DNA of 64,000 bases from Microbacterium pygmaeum (GCF_900100885.1 NZ_LT629692.1:868001-932000); one strand, 5' to 3'; positions 24,906-33,845 are shown, counted from the stretch's first letter. The notes: a model not told the origin generated them from the sequence alone. A program made the numbers and translations.

Positions 24906-25777
24906 TCCCCGCTTCCGACGAGCAGATCGAGACGCTCGCACGCCAGGCCCGGGAGAAGATCGGCGCGTCGGCGACCCATCACACGTTCGCGCCGCGGGAC
25001 GCGGAGCGCATCGTCTTCGAGGTGGTCGGCGAGAACGAGTCGGCGACGAGAACCTGGCAGAACGCCCGCTCCATCGGCGACGACGCGAAGAAGCACGCCA
25101 AGGCGGCATTGCACCGCCAGTACGGTGGCCGCGCACCCAACGGGTGGATCGGATGGGTGCTGATCCTCGCCGCCGTCTGCGCGGCGCTGTCCGCCGCGCT
25201 CTCCAGCGGGTTCCGCGCCGCTCCAGAGGACCGCGAGGTCTTCGCGGCGGCGTTGGCGATCGGCGCGGGCGCGATCGTCCTCGCCGTCCTCGTCGCACTG
25301 AGATTCCGCCCGCTGGACCGGGCGAAGTGGCGTATCCAGGCTGTCGTCGCCCTGGGACTGATTCTGTCGGCGGTGTTCACCTTCACCCGCGGGGCCGTCG
25401 GTGCGGGCGCGGTCATCGCCGCTTCCGCAGGCATCGCGGTCGTCCTGCTCGTGAGCATGTTCGCGGTGCGTGCGACGCAGCCCGATGCGGCGGCGGACAT
25501 CGACGGATCGACCGCTCGGGCGTTCCTCGCCGCGATCGACGGCGCCCGATCGGACGCGGTGGCGCTGCAGGCGCGAGTCGCTTCCGACCTCGGCCCCGAC
25601 ACCGCCCGGCTCATCGTCCAGGTCAGGACGCGGGCGTTCGCGAGCGCGCGGACTGCCGGTGGCGCCCGAGTGGATCTGTCGAGGTTCGACGATTCCGTAC
25701 CCGCCGGTGGAGTGATCATCGGGGACTTCGCGGATCCGATGACGTGGCTGCCGAAGCACCTCGCGGAGAAGGCGTAG
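24902..25777 (+). CDS. Membrane protein in the T7SS-like operon, unknown function
   Basis: A 291-residue protein. A soluble N-terminal part (1-78) ends in NAR...KKHAKAALHRQYGG, four membrane helices follow (about 82-103, 116-137, 146-163 and 167-187), and a cytoplasmic tail contains IVQVRTRAFASARTAGG. No family is recognised. It overlaps the previous gene by four bases (ATGA) and ends the operon. Its tail faces the convergent LRRRAYGP-type gene 13 bp away. An accessory or immunity role is possible but not shown. Confidence 0.6.
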   Translation: MIPASDEQIETLARQAREKIGASATHHTFAPRDAERIVFEVVGENESATRTWQNARSIGDDAKKHAKAALHRQYGGRAPNGWIGWVLILAAVCAALSAALSSGFRAAPEDREVFAAALAIGAGAIVLAVLVALRFRPLDRAKWRIQAVVALGLILSAVFTFTRGAVGAGAVIAASAGIAVVLLVSMFAVRATQPDAAADIDGSTARAFLAAIDGARSDAVALQARVASDLGPDTARLIVQVRTRAFASARTAGGARVDLSRFDDSVPAGGVIIGDFADPMTWLPKHLAEKA

Positions 25778-25790
25778 CCGACCGCGCGGA

Positions 25791-26657
25791 CTAGTCGTCC
25801 AAGGGGAAGTTCCACGCGTCGGAGGGCTCGGCCACGACCGTGCCGCCCGGAAGCAGCGTGTACGAGATCGGCGCACCCGGCTCGAGGGCCGCTTCGGCGG
25901 CGGAATCGGCCACTCCGGCCGGCAGCACGATCGTCCTCGGGCTCGCATAGGCCTCGTCCACCGAGATGCACGCGATCTCGGGCAGCGGCTGCTCGACGAT
26001 GATCATGCAGTATTCGCCGTCGATGGTGGAGCCCGCCCACACCGTGTGCCCGTAGAGACTGCCGTACGGGCGCAGATCCTTGCGGATCACTCGATCCGGC
26101 AGATCGCCCATTCCCTCGCCGGCGAGGAGTTCATCACGGAGGGAATCGAGGAAGCGGGTGTAGTCGGCGGCTGAGGATGCCGACCAGTGCCGGTCATCGG
26201 ACGAGGACCAATCCTGATCCTCCACCACCGGGATCGGCTTCGCGGTGTCGGCGGGTGCCGGCTCGGCAGCATCGGGGCCTGCGGCCCCGGTCTGTCCGAA
26301 CGGCGCCGCGCTCCAGGCGATCGCACCAAGGAGGAGTGCCGCGGTCGCCGTCGCCACCAGCAGAGCCGTGTGCGCACGTCGCGCGCGCGAGGGTGGCGTC
26401 GCCGCGACGGGAGAAGGAACGGATGCGTCGGCGACCGGCGCCGGCGCGGCTACCGAATCCGGAGATGTCGTCCGGGTGTCCTCCACCTCGACAGTCGACA
26501 TCGCGAAGCGGGAGCGGACAACCGCTTCGAGTTCGTCCAGACGCGCCAGCGCGACCGGATCGTCCTGGATGTCCGGCTGCGGGCCGTACGCGCGACGACG
26601 CAACCGCGCCAGTTCGGCGTCGTCGCCCGTGTTCCCCTGCGCGTCATCTGCGCTCAC
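25791..26657 (-). CDS. Membrane-anchored protein with LRRRAYGP N-terminus, paralog
   Basis: A 288-residue protein with the same plan as the one at 10650-11486: a cytoplasmic head with RLRRRAYGPQPDIQDDPVAL (about 19-38), a Pro/Ala-rich linker, one membrane helix (about 97-117) and an extracellular domain with paired cysteines (EYCMII and EIACIS) and the DEAYASPRTIVLPAG segment. Function unknown. The GTG at 26657 lies 6 nt after TAGCCT, suggesting a leaderless transcript. It is convergent with the T7SS-like operon. Confidence 0.72.
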   Translation of the reverse strand: MSADDAQGNTGDDAELARLRRRAYGPQPDIQDDPVALARLDELEAVVRSRFAMSTVEVEDTRTTSPDSVAAPAPVADASVPSPVAATPPSRARRAHTALLVATATAALLLGAIAWSAAPFGQTGAAGPDAAEPAPADTAKPIPVVEDQDWSSSDDRHWSASSAADYTRFLDSLRDELLAGEGMGDLPDRVIRKDLRPYGSLYGHTVWAGSTIDGEYCMIIVEQPLPEIACISVDEAYASPRTIVLPAGVADSAAEAALEPGAPISYTLLPGGTVVAEPSDAWNFPLDD

Positions 26658-26663
26658 CCCCTC

Positions 26664-26669
26664 AGGCTA
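26664..26669 (-). promoter_or_regulatory. Putative -10 box of the leaderless LRRRAYGP paralog
   Basis: TAGCCT on the minus strand ends 6 nt before the GTG at 26657. Confidence 0.45.
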
Positions 26670-26706
26670 AGCCCGCCGGCGCGGGTCGGCTCCGTGCCCG
26701 CAACGC

Positions 26707-28326
26707 TCAGCCGTCGGTTGCGAGCTCGCGTCGTCTCATCAGGAGGAGCGAGGCCGCGCTGCCGACCACGGTCGCCAGCAGGAGCCACCAGAGCCCCCGC
26801 AGGTCGACCCCGTCGGCCGTGACCTCCGGGGCGACCCCGACGGGTGCGAGGTGGATGAGCCAGTCCGGGAAACCGAACAGCGGCCCGAAGAGCCCGAGGA
26901 TCATCCCGATGACCACGAGCGACCAGCCGACCACGAGCGTCGCGCGCGGAGCGAGCACGAAGACGAGCGAGGTCAGGACGAGGAAGACGGATGCCGCAGC
27001 CACCTGCCCACCGCCGGTCACGGCGACAACCTGCAGCAGCGACCAGTCGCCCCGCTGCGCGGCGATCCCGATCGCGGCGCCGACCGCACCGGCTGCGATC
27101 ACCAGGACGATGCCGCCGAATCCGTCGAGAACATAGTCGCCCAGCCACCGCACGCGTCCGACGGGTGAAACCAGTACCGGCTCGGCGCGGTCCGCGGCCT
27201 CCTCCTGGCGCGCGCGGCAGATGACCTGCACGGCGCAGCACGCGGCGAGCACGCCGAGCATCGTGAAGAACACCGTCACCGTCGCCTGCGCCAGGTCGGC
27301 GCTGCCGCCGAGCGCGGTGAGCACCTGATCGATTGCGGGGTTGTCCGCGCTGACGGAGTCGACGACCGATGCCAGCGATGTCGAGAGCACTCCGGTGATG
27401 AGCCCCCCGATCGTCCACCCGACGACGGCACCGCGGGTCAGGCGCCACACCAAGGCGCCCGCGGTGCCCAGGGACGCGCGGGCCTCCGCCCGCCCGCGCC
27501 GTTCGGGGACGAGACCCTGATCGATGTCGCGGACGCTCTGAAGTGCCCATGCGAGCGCGATCAGCACCCCACCGGCACCGATGCACAGCAGGATCGGCGT
27601 CGGGTCGTCGTCTGCGAACGGGCGGACGTTCTCACCCCAGCCGAACGGGGAGAGCCAGGTCACCCATGAGCTCTGCATGCGCTGGAGATCCTCGCCGGGG
27701 GTTCCCACCGCATTGCCGATCCCGCTCAGGACGAACGTCGCGACCACGATCCACACGGCGAGCGCGTTCGCTCCGCGGGACGTTCGCATCAGCTGGCCCG
27801 CGAGCAGCCCGACACCCAGGAACACGATGCCGACCGCGCCGACTGCGGCGCCCGAGATCACCGATCCGGCCGTCCCCGCTCCCGTCGCCAGCAGCGCGAG
27901 CGCGGTCAGCACGCCCACCAGGATGTTCGCGAGGACGCCGTGGACGAGCGTCGCGAGCAACGGCATCGTCCGGCCCGCAGGGGTCGCCGCGACCAGCTCG
28001 GTGCGTCCGAGTTCCTCATCCATCCTGGTGTGGCGCACCGCGAGGAAGGTGCTCATGAACGCCGCGAGGATCGCGAGCCAGGGGAAGATGAGGAACAGCA
28101 TGAAGGCGCCTTCCTCGGCGCCCGACGGGAGACCGCGGAACAGCAGGATGACGGGATTCGCGATCGCCGCGGCCAGCAGCGACTCGCGGTCCTGCTGCGT
28201 CCCGTACGACTGCGCGACACCGAGGGAGGCGAGGTATGCCAGCAGTGCGATGCCGATCGACCACATCAGCACCTGTCGCCAGTCGCGCCGGATGCGCTGC
28301 GCGAGCAGGGGCCCGAGCGTGCTCAT
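26707..28326 (-). CDS. ABC exporter permease
   Basis: A 539-residue membrane protein with roughly twelve helices, of the ABC-2 type often described in actinobacteria as an exporter of polyketide antibiotics. It starts MSTLGPLLAQRIRRDWRQVLMWSIGIALL; the first cytoplasmic loop has HTRMDEELGRTELVAATPAGR, seen again in the second half as CRARQEEAADRAEPVLVSPVGR, so the protein is an internal duplication of a six-helix unit. It overlaps the ATPase gene by four bases. The substrate is unknown; drug or lipid export is the usual guess. Confidence 0.88.
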   Translation of the reverse strand: MSTLGPLLAQRIRRDWRQVLMWSIGIALLAYLASLGVAQSYGTQQDRESLLAAAIANPVILLFRGLPSGAEEGAFMLFLIFPWLAILAAFMSTFLAVRHTRMDEELGRTELVAATPAGRTMPLLATLVHGVLANILVGVLTALALLATGAGTAGSVISGAAVGAVGIVFLGVGLLAGQLMRTSRGANALAVWIVVATFVLSGIGNAVGTPGEDLQRMQSSWVTWLSPFGWGENVRPFADDDPTPILLCIGAGGVLIALAWALQSVRDIDQGLVPERRGRAEARASLGTAGALVWRLTRGAVVGWTIGGLITGVLSTSLASVVDSVSADNPAIDQVLTALGGSADLAQATVTVFFTMLGVLAACCAVQVICRARQEEAADRAEPVLVSPVGRVRWLGDYVLDGFGGIVLVIAAGAVGAAIGIAAQRGDWSLLQVVAVTGGGQVAAASVFLVLTSLVFVLAPRATLVVGWSLVVIGMILGLFGPLFGFPDWLIHLAPVGVAPEVTADGVDLRGLWWLLLATVVGSAASLLLMRRRELATDG

Positions 28327-29252
28327 GAGCCGACCGCGTCTCCCTGTTGCGCTGCCGTGTCATCGCCGTAGTGCCTGAGGAAGAGCTCCTCCAGCGAGGG
28401 CGGCTCGATGCGCAGTCCCTGGACGTTCCGCGCGGCCAATTCCGGAAGGACGGCGTTGACGGCATCCGAATCCACCGTGAACCGCACCCTGCTCTCGTCC
28501 GCGACCACATCGTGCGCATCGCTGATGCCTGAAGCCGCCTTCGCGTCCGATCCCGCGAACGACACTTCCGTCCGCGTCAGGTGGCGCAGCTCGGCCAGCG
28601 TGCCCGACTCGACGACCCGGCCCGCACGGATGATCGACACGCGGTCGCACAGCTGCTCGACCTCGGAGAGGATGTGACTGGAGAGCAGCACCGTTGCTCC
28701 GGCATCCCGAACCCGTGCGATCTCCCGGCGGAACTGCACCTCCATCAGCGGATCGAGCCCACTCGTCGGCTCGTCGAGGATGTAGAGGTCGGCCGGTACC
28801 GCGAACGCCGCGATGAGGGCGACCTTCTGCCGGTTCCCCTTCGAATAGGCACGCCCCTTCTTGCGCGGGTCGAACTGGAACGCCTCCATCAGTCGCGCCT
28901 TCTGATCGCGATACGCCTGATCGTGGCGGTGCGCGCCGCGCAGTCGCGCCAGCAGGTCGACGGCCTCGCCGCCGGACAGGTTGGGCCAGACGCTCACGTC
29001 GCCGGGGATGGAGGCGATCCGCCGATGGATCGCGGTGGCGTCCCGCCACGGGTGCAGACCGAAGACGGATGCCTCGCCCGACGTGGCCCGCGCCAGCCCC
29101 AGCAGGACGCGGATGGTCGTGGACTTTCCTGCGCCGTTGGGCCCGAGGAATCCGTGGATCTGTCCCTGCTCGACGGTGAGGTCCAGCCCGTCGAGCGCGT
29201 GCGTGCGTCCGTAGTGCTTGTGCAGGCCGGTGGTGCTGATGATGGCGTTCAC
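28323..29252 (-). CDS. ABC exporter ATP-binding protein
   Basis: A 309-residue ATPase with Walker A GPNGAGKST (37-45), the signature in the form YSKGNRQK (136-143) and Walker B YILDEPTSGLD (157-167), followed by SSHILSEVEQLCDR. The C-terminal 80 residues form the extra domain seen in drug-type exporters. It pairs with the permease downstream. The GTG start at 29252 lacks a strong ribosome site. Its promoter region is shared with the divergent GntR gene, and a TATACA at 29311-29316 (minus strand) may be its -10. Confidence 0.9.
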   Translation of the reverse strand: MNAIISTTGLHKHYGRTHALDGLDLTVEQGQIHGFLGPNGAGKSTTIRVLLGLARATSGEASVFGLHPWRDATAIHRRIASIPGDVSVWPNLSGGEAVDLLARLRGAHRHDQAYRDQKARLMEAFQFDPRKKGRAYSKGNRQKVALIAAFAVPADLYILDEPTSGLDPLMEVQFRREIARVRDAGATVLLSSHILSEVEQLCDRVSIIRAGRVVESGTLAELRHLTRTEVSFAGSDAKAASGISDAHDVVADESRVRFTVDSDAVNAVLPELAARNVQGLRIEPPSLEELFLRHYGDDTAAQQGDAVGS

Positions 29253-29310
29253 GGACGCTGACTGTACGCCGCGCGGAGCGCTTTGGGAATACGCATCGAG
29301 CGCGAGCTGA

Positions 29311-29370
29311 TGTATACGCAGAGGACCACTATCGGGCGTACATGGCTTCTCGTACGGCTCTGTGTATACA
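29311..29370. promoter_or_regulatory. Divergent control region with 13-bp inverted arms
   Basis: TGTATACGCAGAG (29311-29323) and CTCTGTGTATACA (29358-29370) are inverted copies with one mismatch, centred 47 bp apart. Each arm holds TATACA oriented as a -10 box toward its own gene: rightward for the GntR gene, leftward for the ABC exporter. GTATAC-type palindromes are common sites of FCD-family GntR regulators, so this is a likely autoregulatory operator. CGTAC...GTACG lies between the arms. Confidence 0.5.
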
Positions 29371-29403
29371 CTGGAGGAGTCGTCGTCGATTCGGAGGTGC
29401 GGG

Positions 29404-30084
29404 ATGCGGGCAAGTGATCGCGCCTACCGCACGCTGCTGGATGAGATCCAGTCCGGTGCTCTCGCGCCCGGCACGGTCCTGGGCGAGGTGGAGCAGTCGG
29501 CACGCCTCGGCGTCAGCCGCACACCGCTGCGCGAAGCGCTGGGCCGTCTGGTGGCCGACGGCCTGGTCGTGCAGCAGTCCGCGCGGGTCACGGTCGTCAC
29601 CGGGATCGACGCCGATGACATCCGAGAGCTGTTCGAACTGCGCCGCGCGCTCGAGGAGTCCGCGGCGCGCATGGCGGCCGAGCGGGCGGACTCCGCTTCC
29701 TTCGCCGATCTGGCCGACGAATTCGCGCACGCGAGCCTCGACGGGCGGTCCGGTCTCGATGCGTACTACGCGCTCATCGGCCGCTTCGACACCGCGCTGG
29801 ACGCTGCGGTCGGCAACGACTACCTCACGTCCGCGCTGCGGACCGTCCGCACCCACCTCGTGCGCGTGCGCCGGCTGGCGCGCGACAACCCGGACCGGCT
29901 CGCCGCGTCAGTGGCCGAGCACCGGCTGATCGCCGCGGCGATCGCGGCGCACGATGCCGACCTGGCCGCCTCCGCGACGCACGTGCACCTGCACAACGCG
30001 CTCGAGAGCATCCTCCACTCCATCGACGCTTCGACGGGCTCGGCGACCTCCCCATCGGTCCCCGTGCTCGTCGAGGGGTCCTAG
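29404..30084 (+). CDS. GntR family regulator with FCD domain
   Basis: A 226-residue regulator. The winged helix-turn-helix spans about 5-65 (QSGALAPGTVLGEVEQSARLGVSRTPLREALGRLVADGLV). The FCD effector domain (about 80-205) has the metal-ligand pattern of this family: ELFELRRALEESAARMAA, SVAEHRLIAAAIAAHD and THVHLHNA. It sits 18 bp upstream of prpD and most likely controls the methylcitrate-cycle genes in response to an organic acid such as methylcitrate. The ATG at 29404 follows GGAGG. Confidence 0.88.
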   Translation: MRASDRAYRTLLDEIQSGALAPGTVLGEVEQSARLGVSRTPLREALGRLVADGLVVQQSARVTVVTGIDADDIRELFELRRALEESAARMAAERADSASFADLADEFAHASLDGRSGLDAYYALIGRFDTALDAAVGNDYLTSALRTVRTHLVRVRRLARDNPDRLAASVAEHRLIAAAIAAHDADLAASATHVHLHNALESILHSIDASTGSATSPSVPVLVEGS

Positions 30085-30102
30085 AACTCCGAAAGAGAGC
30101 AC

Positions 30103-31644
30103 ATGACCGTCACGCATCACCTCCGTGTCCACCGCAGCGACGAGGACCTCGCCCGCGAGGGCCAGCTCGCCTGGCGCATCGCCGAGATCGCCGCCGACCC
30201 GGTCGATGTGGACGCCGACGTCGTCGACATGATCATCAACCGGGTCATCGACAACGCCTCCGTCGCTGCGGCATCGCTCACCCGCGCCCCCGTCAGCGCG
30301 GCGCGCCAGCAGGCGCTGGATCATGCGGTCTCGATCAGCGGCAAGGGTTCCACAGTCTTCGGGTGCGCCATCGAGCGTCGCACGAGCCCGGAGTGGGCGG
30401 CGTGGGCCAACGGCGTGGCGGTGCGCGAACTGGACTACCACGACACGTTCCTGGCGGCGGAGTACTCGCACCCGGGCGACAACATCCCGCCCATCGTCGC
30501 CGTCGCACAGCATGTCGGCGCCGACGGCCGCGCGCTCGTGCGCGGCATCGCGACCGGGTACGAGATCCAGATCGACCTCGTCCGCGCGATCTCACTGCAC
30601 AAGCACAAGATCGACCACGTCGCCCACCTCGGTCCGTCCGCAGCCGCCGGCATCGGCACCCTGCTCGGCCTCGACGTCGAGACGATCTACCAGGCCGTCG
30701 GACAGGCGCTGCACACGACCACGGCGACCCGCCAGAGCCGCAAGGGCGAGATCTCGACCTGGAAGGCGCACGCTCCTGCCTTCGCCGGCAAGATGGCGGT
30801 CGAGGCGGTCGACCGCGCGATGCGCGGGGAGACCAGCCCGTCGCCGATCTACGAAGGCGAAGACGGCGTGATCGCCTGGCTGCTGGACGGCCCGGATGCC
30901 TCGTACGAGGTTCCGCTGCCCGGGCCGGGGGAGGCCAAGCGCGGCATCCTGGATTCATACACGAAGCAGCACTCGGCCGAATATCAGGCGCAGGCGTGGA
31001 TCGATCTGGCCCGCAAGCTGCACAACGAGTACCCCGGTCTTCGACAGGCCCAGGGACCGGAGGGCCAGGACATCGAGTCGATCGTCCTGCACACCAGCCA
31101 CCACACCCACTACGTGATCGGATCGGGCGCGGGCGATCCGCAGAAGTATGATCCGACCGCGTCGCGCGAGACGCTCGATCACTCGATCCCGTACATCTTC
31201 ACCGTCGCCCTGCAGGACGGCGCGTGGCATCACGTCGACTCGTACGCGCCGGAGCGCGCCGGTCGCGAGGACACCGTGGCGCTGTGGCGGAAAGTCACGA
31301 CGGCCGAGGACGAGGAGTGGACGCGTCGCTACCACTCCGAGGATCCGAACGAGAAGGCCTTCGGCGGCCGAGTCGTCATCCGCTTCACCGACGGCACGGA
31401 GATCGCCGACGAGATCGCCGTCGCCGACGCGCACCCGCTCGGCGCCCGGCCGTTCGCGCGAGAGGACTACATCCGCAAGTTCCGCATCCTGGCCGAGCCC
31501 GTGCTCGCGCCCGACGAGATCGAGCGCTTCCTCGATCTCGCACAGCGACTGCCGGAGCTCACCGCCGGAGAAGTGCAGCAGCTGACGATCGTCGCCGAGC
31601 ACGGCGTGCTGGCCGGCGCTCCCGCGCCCAAGGGACTGTTCTGA
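30103..31644 (+). CDS. prpD: 2-methylcitrate dehydratase PrpD
   Basis: A 513-residue MmgE/PrpD-family enzyme that dehydrates 2-methylcitrate to 2-methylaconitate in the methylcitrate cycle. Recognisable blocks are ELDYHDTFLAAEYSHPGDNIPPIVAVAQ, HKIDHVAHLGPSAAAG, TRQSRKGEISTWKAHAPAFAGKMAVEA and DHSIPYIFTVALQDGAWHH. It is the first enzyme gene after the GntR regulator and is followed by prpB and prpC, so the pathway call is firm. The ATG follows GAGAG. Confidence 0.95.
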   Translation: MTVTHHLRVHRSDEDLAREGQLAWRIAEIAADPVDVDADVVDMIINRVIDNASVAAASLTRAPVSAARQQALDHAVSISGKGSTVFGCAIERRTSPEWAAWANGVAVRELDYHDTFLAAEYSHPGDNIPPIVAVAQHVGADGRALVRGIATGYEIQIDLVRAISLHKHKIDHVAHLGPSAAAGIGTLLGLDVETIYQAVGQALHTTTATRQSRKGEISTWKAHAPAFAGKMAVEAVDRAMRGETSPSPIYEGEDGVIAWLLDGPDASYEVPLPGPGEAKRGILDSYTKQHSAEYQAQAWIDLARKLHNEYPGLRQAQGPEGQDIESIVLHTSHHTHYVIGSGAGDPQKYDPTASRETLDHSIPYIFTVALQDGAWHHVDSYAPERAGREDTVALWRKVTTAEDEEWTRRYHSEDPNEKAFGGRVVIRFTDGTEIADEIAVADAHPLGARPFAREDYIRKFRILAEPVLAPDEIERFLDLAQRLPELTAGEVQQLTIVAEHGVLAGAPAPKGLF

Positions 31645-31663
31645 TGCGGTCTTACGCGAGCGC

Positions 31664-31741
31664 GGTGAAGAATTCAGGAACGATGCGTGTTCTGGGGCTC
31701 GCTTCCACTCCAGACCGGCGACTTTTCCTGACTTCTTCACC
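31664..31741 (+). promoter_or_regulatory. Long inverted repeat between prpD and prpB
   Basis: GGTGAAGAATTCAGGAA (31664-31680) and TTCCTGACTTCTTCACC (31725-31741) can pair over 17 positions with one mismatch. The 44-nt loop contains another short pair (TCTGG/CCAGA). The right arm ends one base before the CGGAGG ribosome site of prpB. It may limit or protect the transcript between the two genes. Confidence 0.6.
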
Positions 31742-31756
31742 CGGAGGACGCCGCTG

Positions 31757-32656
31757 ATGCTCTATTCGACAGTCTCAGCGACCGAGAAGCGGCGAGTCTT
31801 GCGGGAACGACTCGCCTCGGATGAGCTGCTGCGGTTCCCGGGAGCCTTCAACCCGCTGAGCGCACGGCTCATCGAGCAGAAGGGCTTCGAGGGCGTCTAC
31901 ATCTCGGGTGCCGTGCTCAGCGCCGACCTCGGGCTGCCCGACATCGGGCTCACCACCCTGACCGAGGTCGCGGGCCGGGGCCAGCAGATCGCGCGGATGA
32001 CCGACCTGCCGGCGATCATCGACGCCGACACCGGCTTCGGCGAGCCGATGAACGTCGCCCGCACGGTGCAGACCCTCGAGGACGCCGGGCTCGCCGGCAC
32101 CCACATCGAGGACCAGGTCAACCCGAAGCGGTGCGGGCACCTGGACGGGAAGTCCGTGGTCGACGCCGACACGGCGGTCAAGCGCATCCGCGCCGCCGTC
32201 GACGCGCGTCGCGATCCGAACTTCCTGATCATGGCGCGCACCGACATCGCGGCCGTGGACGGATTGGCCGCCGCGATCGATCGCGCCAAGCAGCTGGTGG
32301 ATGCCGGGGCCGACGCGATCTTCCCCGAGGCCATGCGTTCGCTCGAGGAGTTCGCGGCCGTCCGGGCCGCCGTGGACGTGCCGATCCTGGCCAACATGAC
32401 CGAGTTCGGCAAGTCCGACCTGTTCACGGTCGATCAGCTGCGCGACGTCGGCGTCAACATCGTGATCTGGCCGGTCTCGCTGCTGCGCATCGCGATGGGC
32501 GCCGCCGGTCGCGCGCTGGATACGCTGAACGACGAGGGGCACCTGACCTCGAAGCTCGCCGAGATGCAGCATCGTGCCGACCTCTACGAGCTCATCGACT
32601 ACGAGGGCTACAACCACTTCGACACCTCGGTGTTCGACTTCCAGATCCAGCGATAG
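31757..32656 (+). CDS. prpB: Methylisocitrate lyase PrpB
   Basis: A 299-residue member of the isocitrate lyase superfamily that cleaves 2-methylisocitrate to pyruvate and succinate. The metal-binding aspartates are in IIDADTGFGEP (D89, D91) and the catalytic loop is PKRCGHLDGK (C126). RFPGAFNPLSARLIEQKGFEGVYISGA and FPEAMRS are also characteristic. The ATG at 31757 has GGAGG 9 nt upstream. An unusually long 112-bp gap with an inverted repeat separates it from prpD, while prpC follows after 11 bp. Confidence 0.96.
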   Translation: MLYSTVSATEKRRVLRERLASDELLRFPGAFNPLSARLIEQKGFEGVYISGAVLSADLGLPDIGLTTLTEVAGRGQQIARMTDLPAIIDADTGFGEPMNVARTVQTLEDAGLAGTHIEDQVNPKRCGHLDGKSVVDADTAVKRIRAAVDARRDPNFLIMARTDIAAVDGLAAAIDRAKQLVDAGADAIFPEAMRSLEEFAAVRAAVDVPILANMTEFGKSDLFTVDQLRDVGVNIVIWPVSLLRIAMGAAGRALDTLNDEGHLTSKLAEMQHRADLYELIDYEGYNHFDTSVFDFQIQR

Positions 32657-32667
32657 GAGCAACGTTC

Positions 32668-33840
32668 ATGAGCGACGTGGAGATCAAGAAGGGACTGGCC
32701 GGAGTCACCGTCGACTACACGGCGGTGAGCAAGGTCAATCCCGACACGAACAGCCTGCTGTACCGCGGGTATCCGGTGCAGGAGCTGGCCGCGACCCAGT
32801 CCTTCGAGGCCGTCGCCTACCTCCTCTGGTACGGCGAGCTGCCCACCGACGAGGAGCTGGCGCAGTTCGTCGCCGAGGAGCGCGCCGGGCGCAGCCTCGA
32901 CGAGAACATCAAGCAGACGATCGACCTGCTGCCGCTGGATGCCCACCCGATGGACGTCGTGCGCACCGCGGTGTCGGTGTTCGGGGCATCCGATCCCGCC
33001 GCCTTCGACACCTCGCGCGACTCCGACCTGGACAAGTCCCGGCGGCTGTTCGCGAAGCTGCCGGCCATGGTCGCGTACGACCAGCGCCGCCGCCGCGGGC
33101 AGGAGCTCGTCGAGCCACGCGACGACCTGGATTACGCGCAGAACTTCCTCTGGATGACGTTCGGCGAGATCCCCGACCCGCTCGTCGCGCACGCGTTCAA
33201 CGTGTCGATGATCCTGTACGCGGAGCACTCCTTCAACGCGTCGACCTTCACGGCCCGTGTCATCACGAGCACCATGGCCGACCTGTACTCGGCCGTCGTC
33301 GGCGCGATCGGTGCGCTGAAAGGACCCCTGCACGGCGGGGCCAACGAGGCCGTGATGCACATCTTCGACGAGATCGGCTCCGCCGAGAACGTCGTGCCCT
33401 GGCTGGATGACGCCCTGGCGAACAAGAAGAAGATCATGGGCTTCGGCCACCGCGTGTACAAGAAGGGCGACTCGCGCGTGCCCACCATGAAGGCCGCGCT
33501 GGACACCCTGGTCGAGCACTACGACGCCGATCAGCTCGCCGCGCTGTACGACGCGCTCGAGTCGGAGTTCGTCTCGCGCAAGGGGATCTATCCGAACCTC
33601 GACTACCCGTCAGGCCCGGCATACCACCTGATCGGATTCGACACCCTGACCTTCACGCCGCTGTTCGTGGCCGCCCGGGTGACCGGGTGGACCGCGCATA
33701 TCCTCGAACAGGCGGCCTCCAACGCCCTGATCCGCCCGCTGTCGGCCTACAACGGTCCCGATGAGCGGCATATCGAGGGATACGTGGCGGATGCCGCGAT
33801 CCTCGCGGCCGCTGAGCGACCGGCCGAATCGGAGGCCTGA
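32668..33840 (+). CDS. prpC: 2-methylcitrate synthase PrpC
   Basis: A 390-residue citrate-synthase-family enzyme that condenses propionyl-CoA with oxaloacetate. Key blocks are LLYRGYPVQELA, AEHSFNASTFTAR (H187), GPLHGGANEAV (H222), MGFGHRVYKKGDSR (H261) and the aspartate in YHLIGFDTLTFTPLF. Position in the prpDBC operon favours methylcitrate synthase over plain citrate synthase; many such enzymes accept both substrates. The start at 32668 follows TAGGAG. A thiolase gene begins 5 bp after the stop. Confidence 0.95.
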   Translation: MSDVEIKKGLAGVTVDYTAVSKVNPDTNSLLYRGYPVQELAATQSFEAVAYLLWYGELPTDEELAQFVAEERAGRSLDENIKQTIDLLPLDAHPMDVVRTAVSVFGASDPAAFDTSRDSDLDKSRRLFAKLPAMVAYDQRRRRGQELVEPRDDLDYAQNFLWMTFGEIPDPLVAHAFNVSMILYAEHSFNASTFTARVITSTMADLYSAVVGAIGALKGPLHGGANEAVMHIFDEIGSAENVVPWLDDALANKKKIMGFGHRVYKKGDSRVPTMKAALDTLVEHYDADQLAALYDALESEFVSRKGIYPNLDYPSGPAYHLIGFDTLTFTPLFVAARVTGWTAHILEQAASNALIRPLSAYNGPDERHIEGYVADAAILAAAERPAESEA

Positions 33841-33845
33841 GGGCC

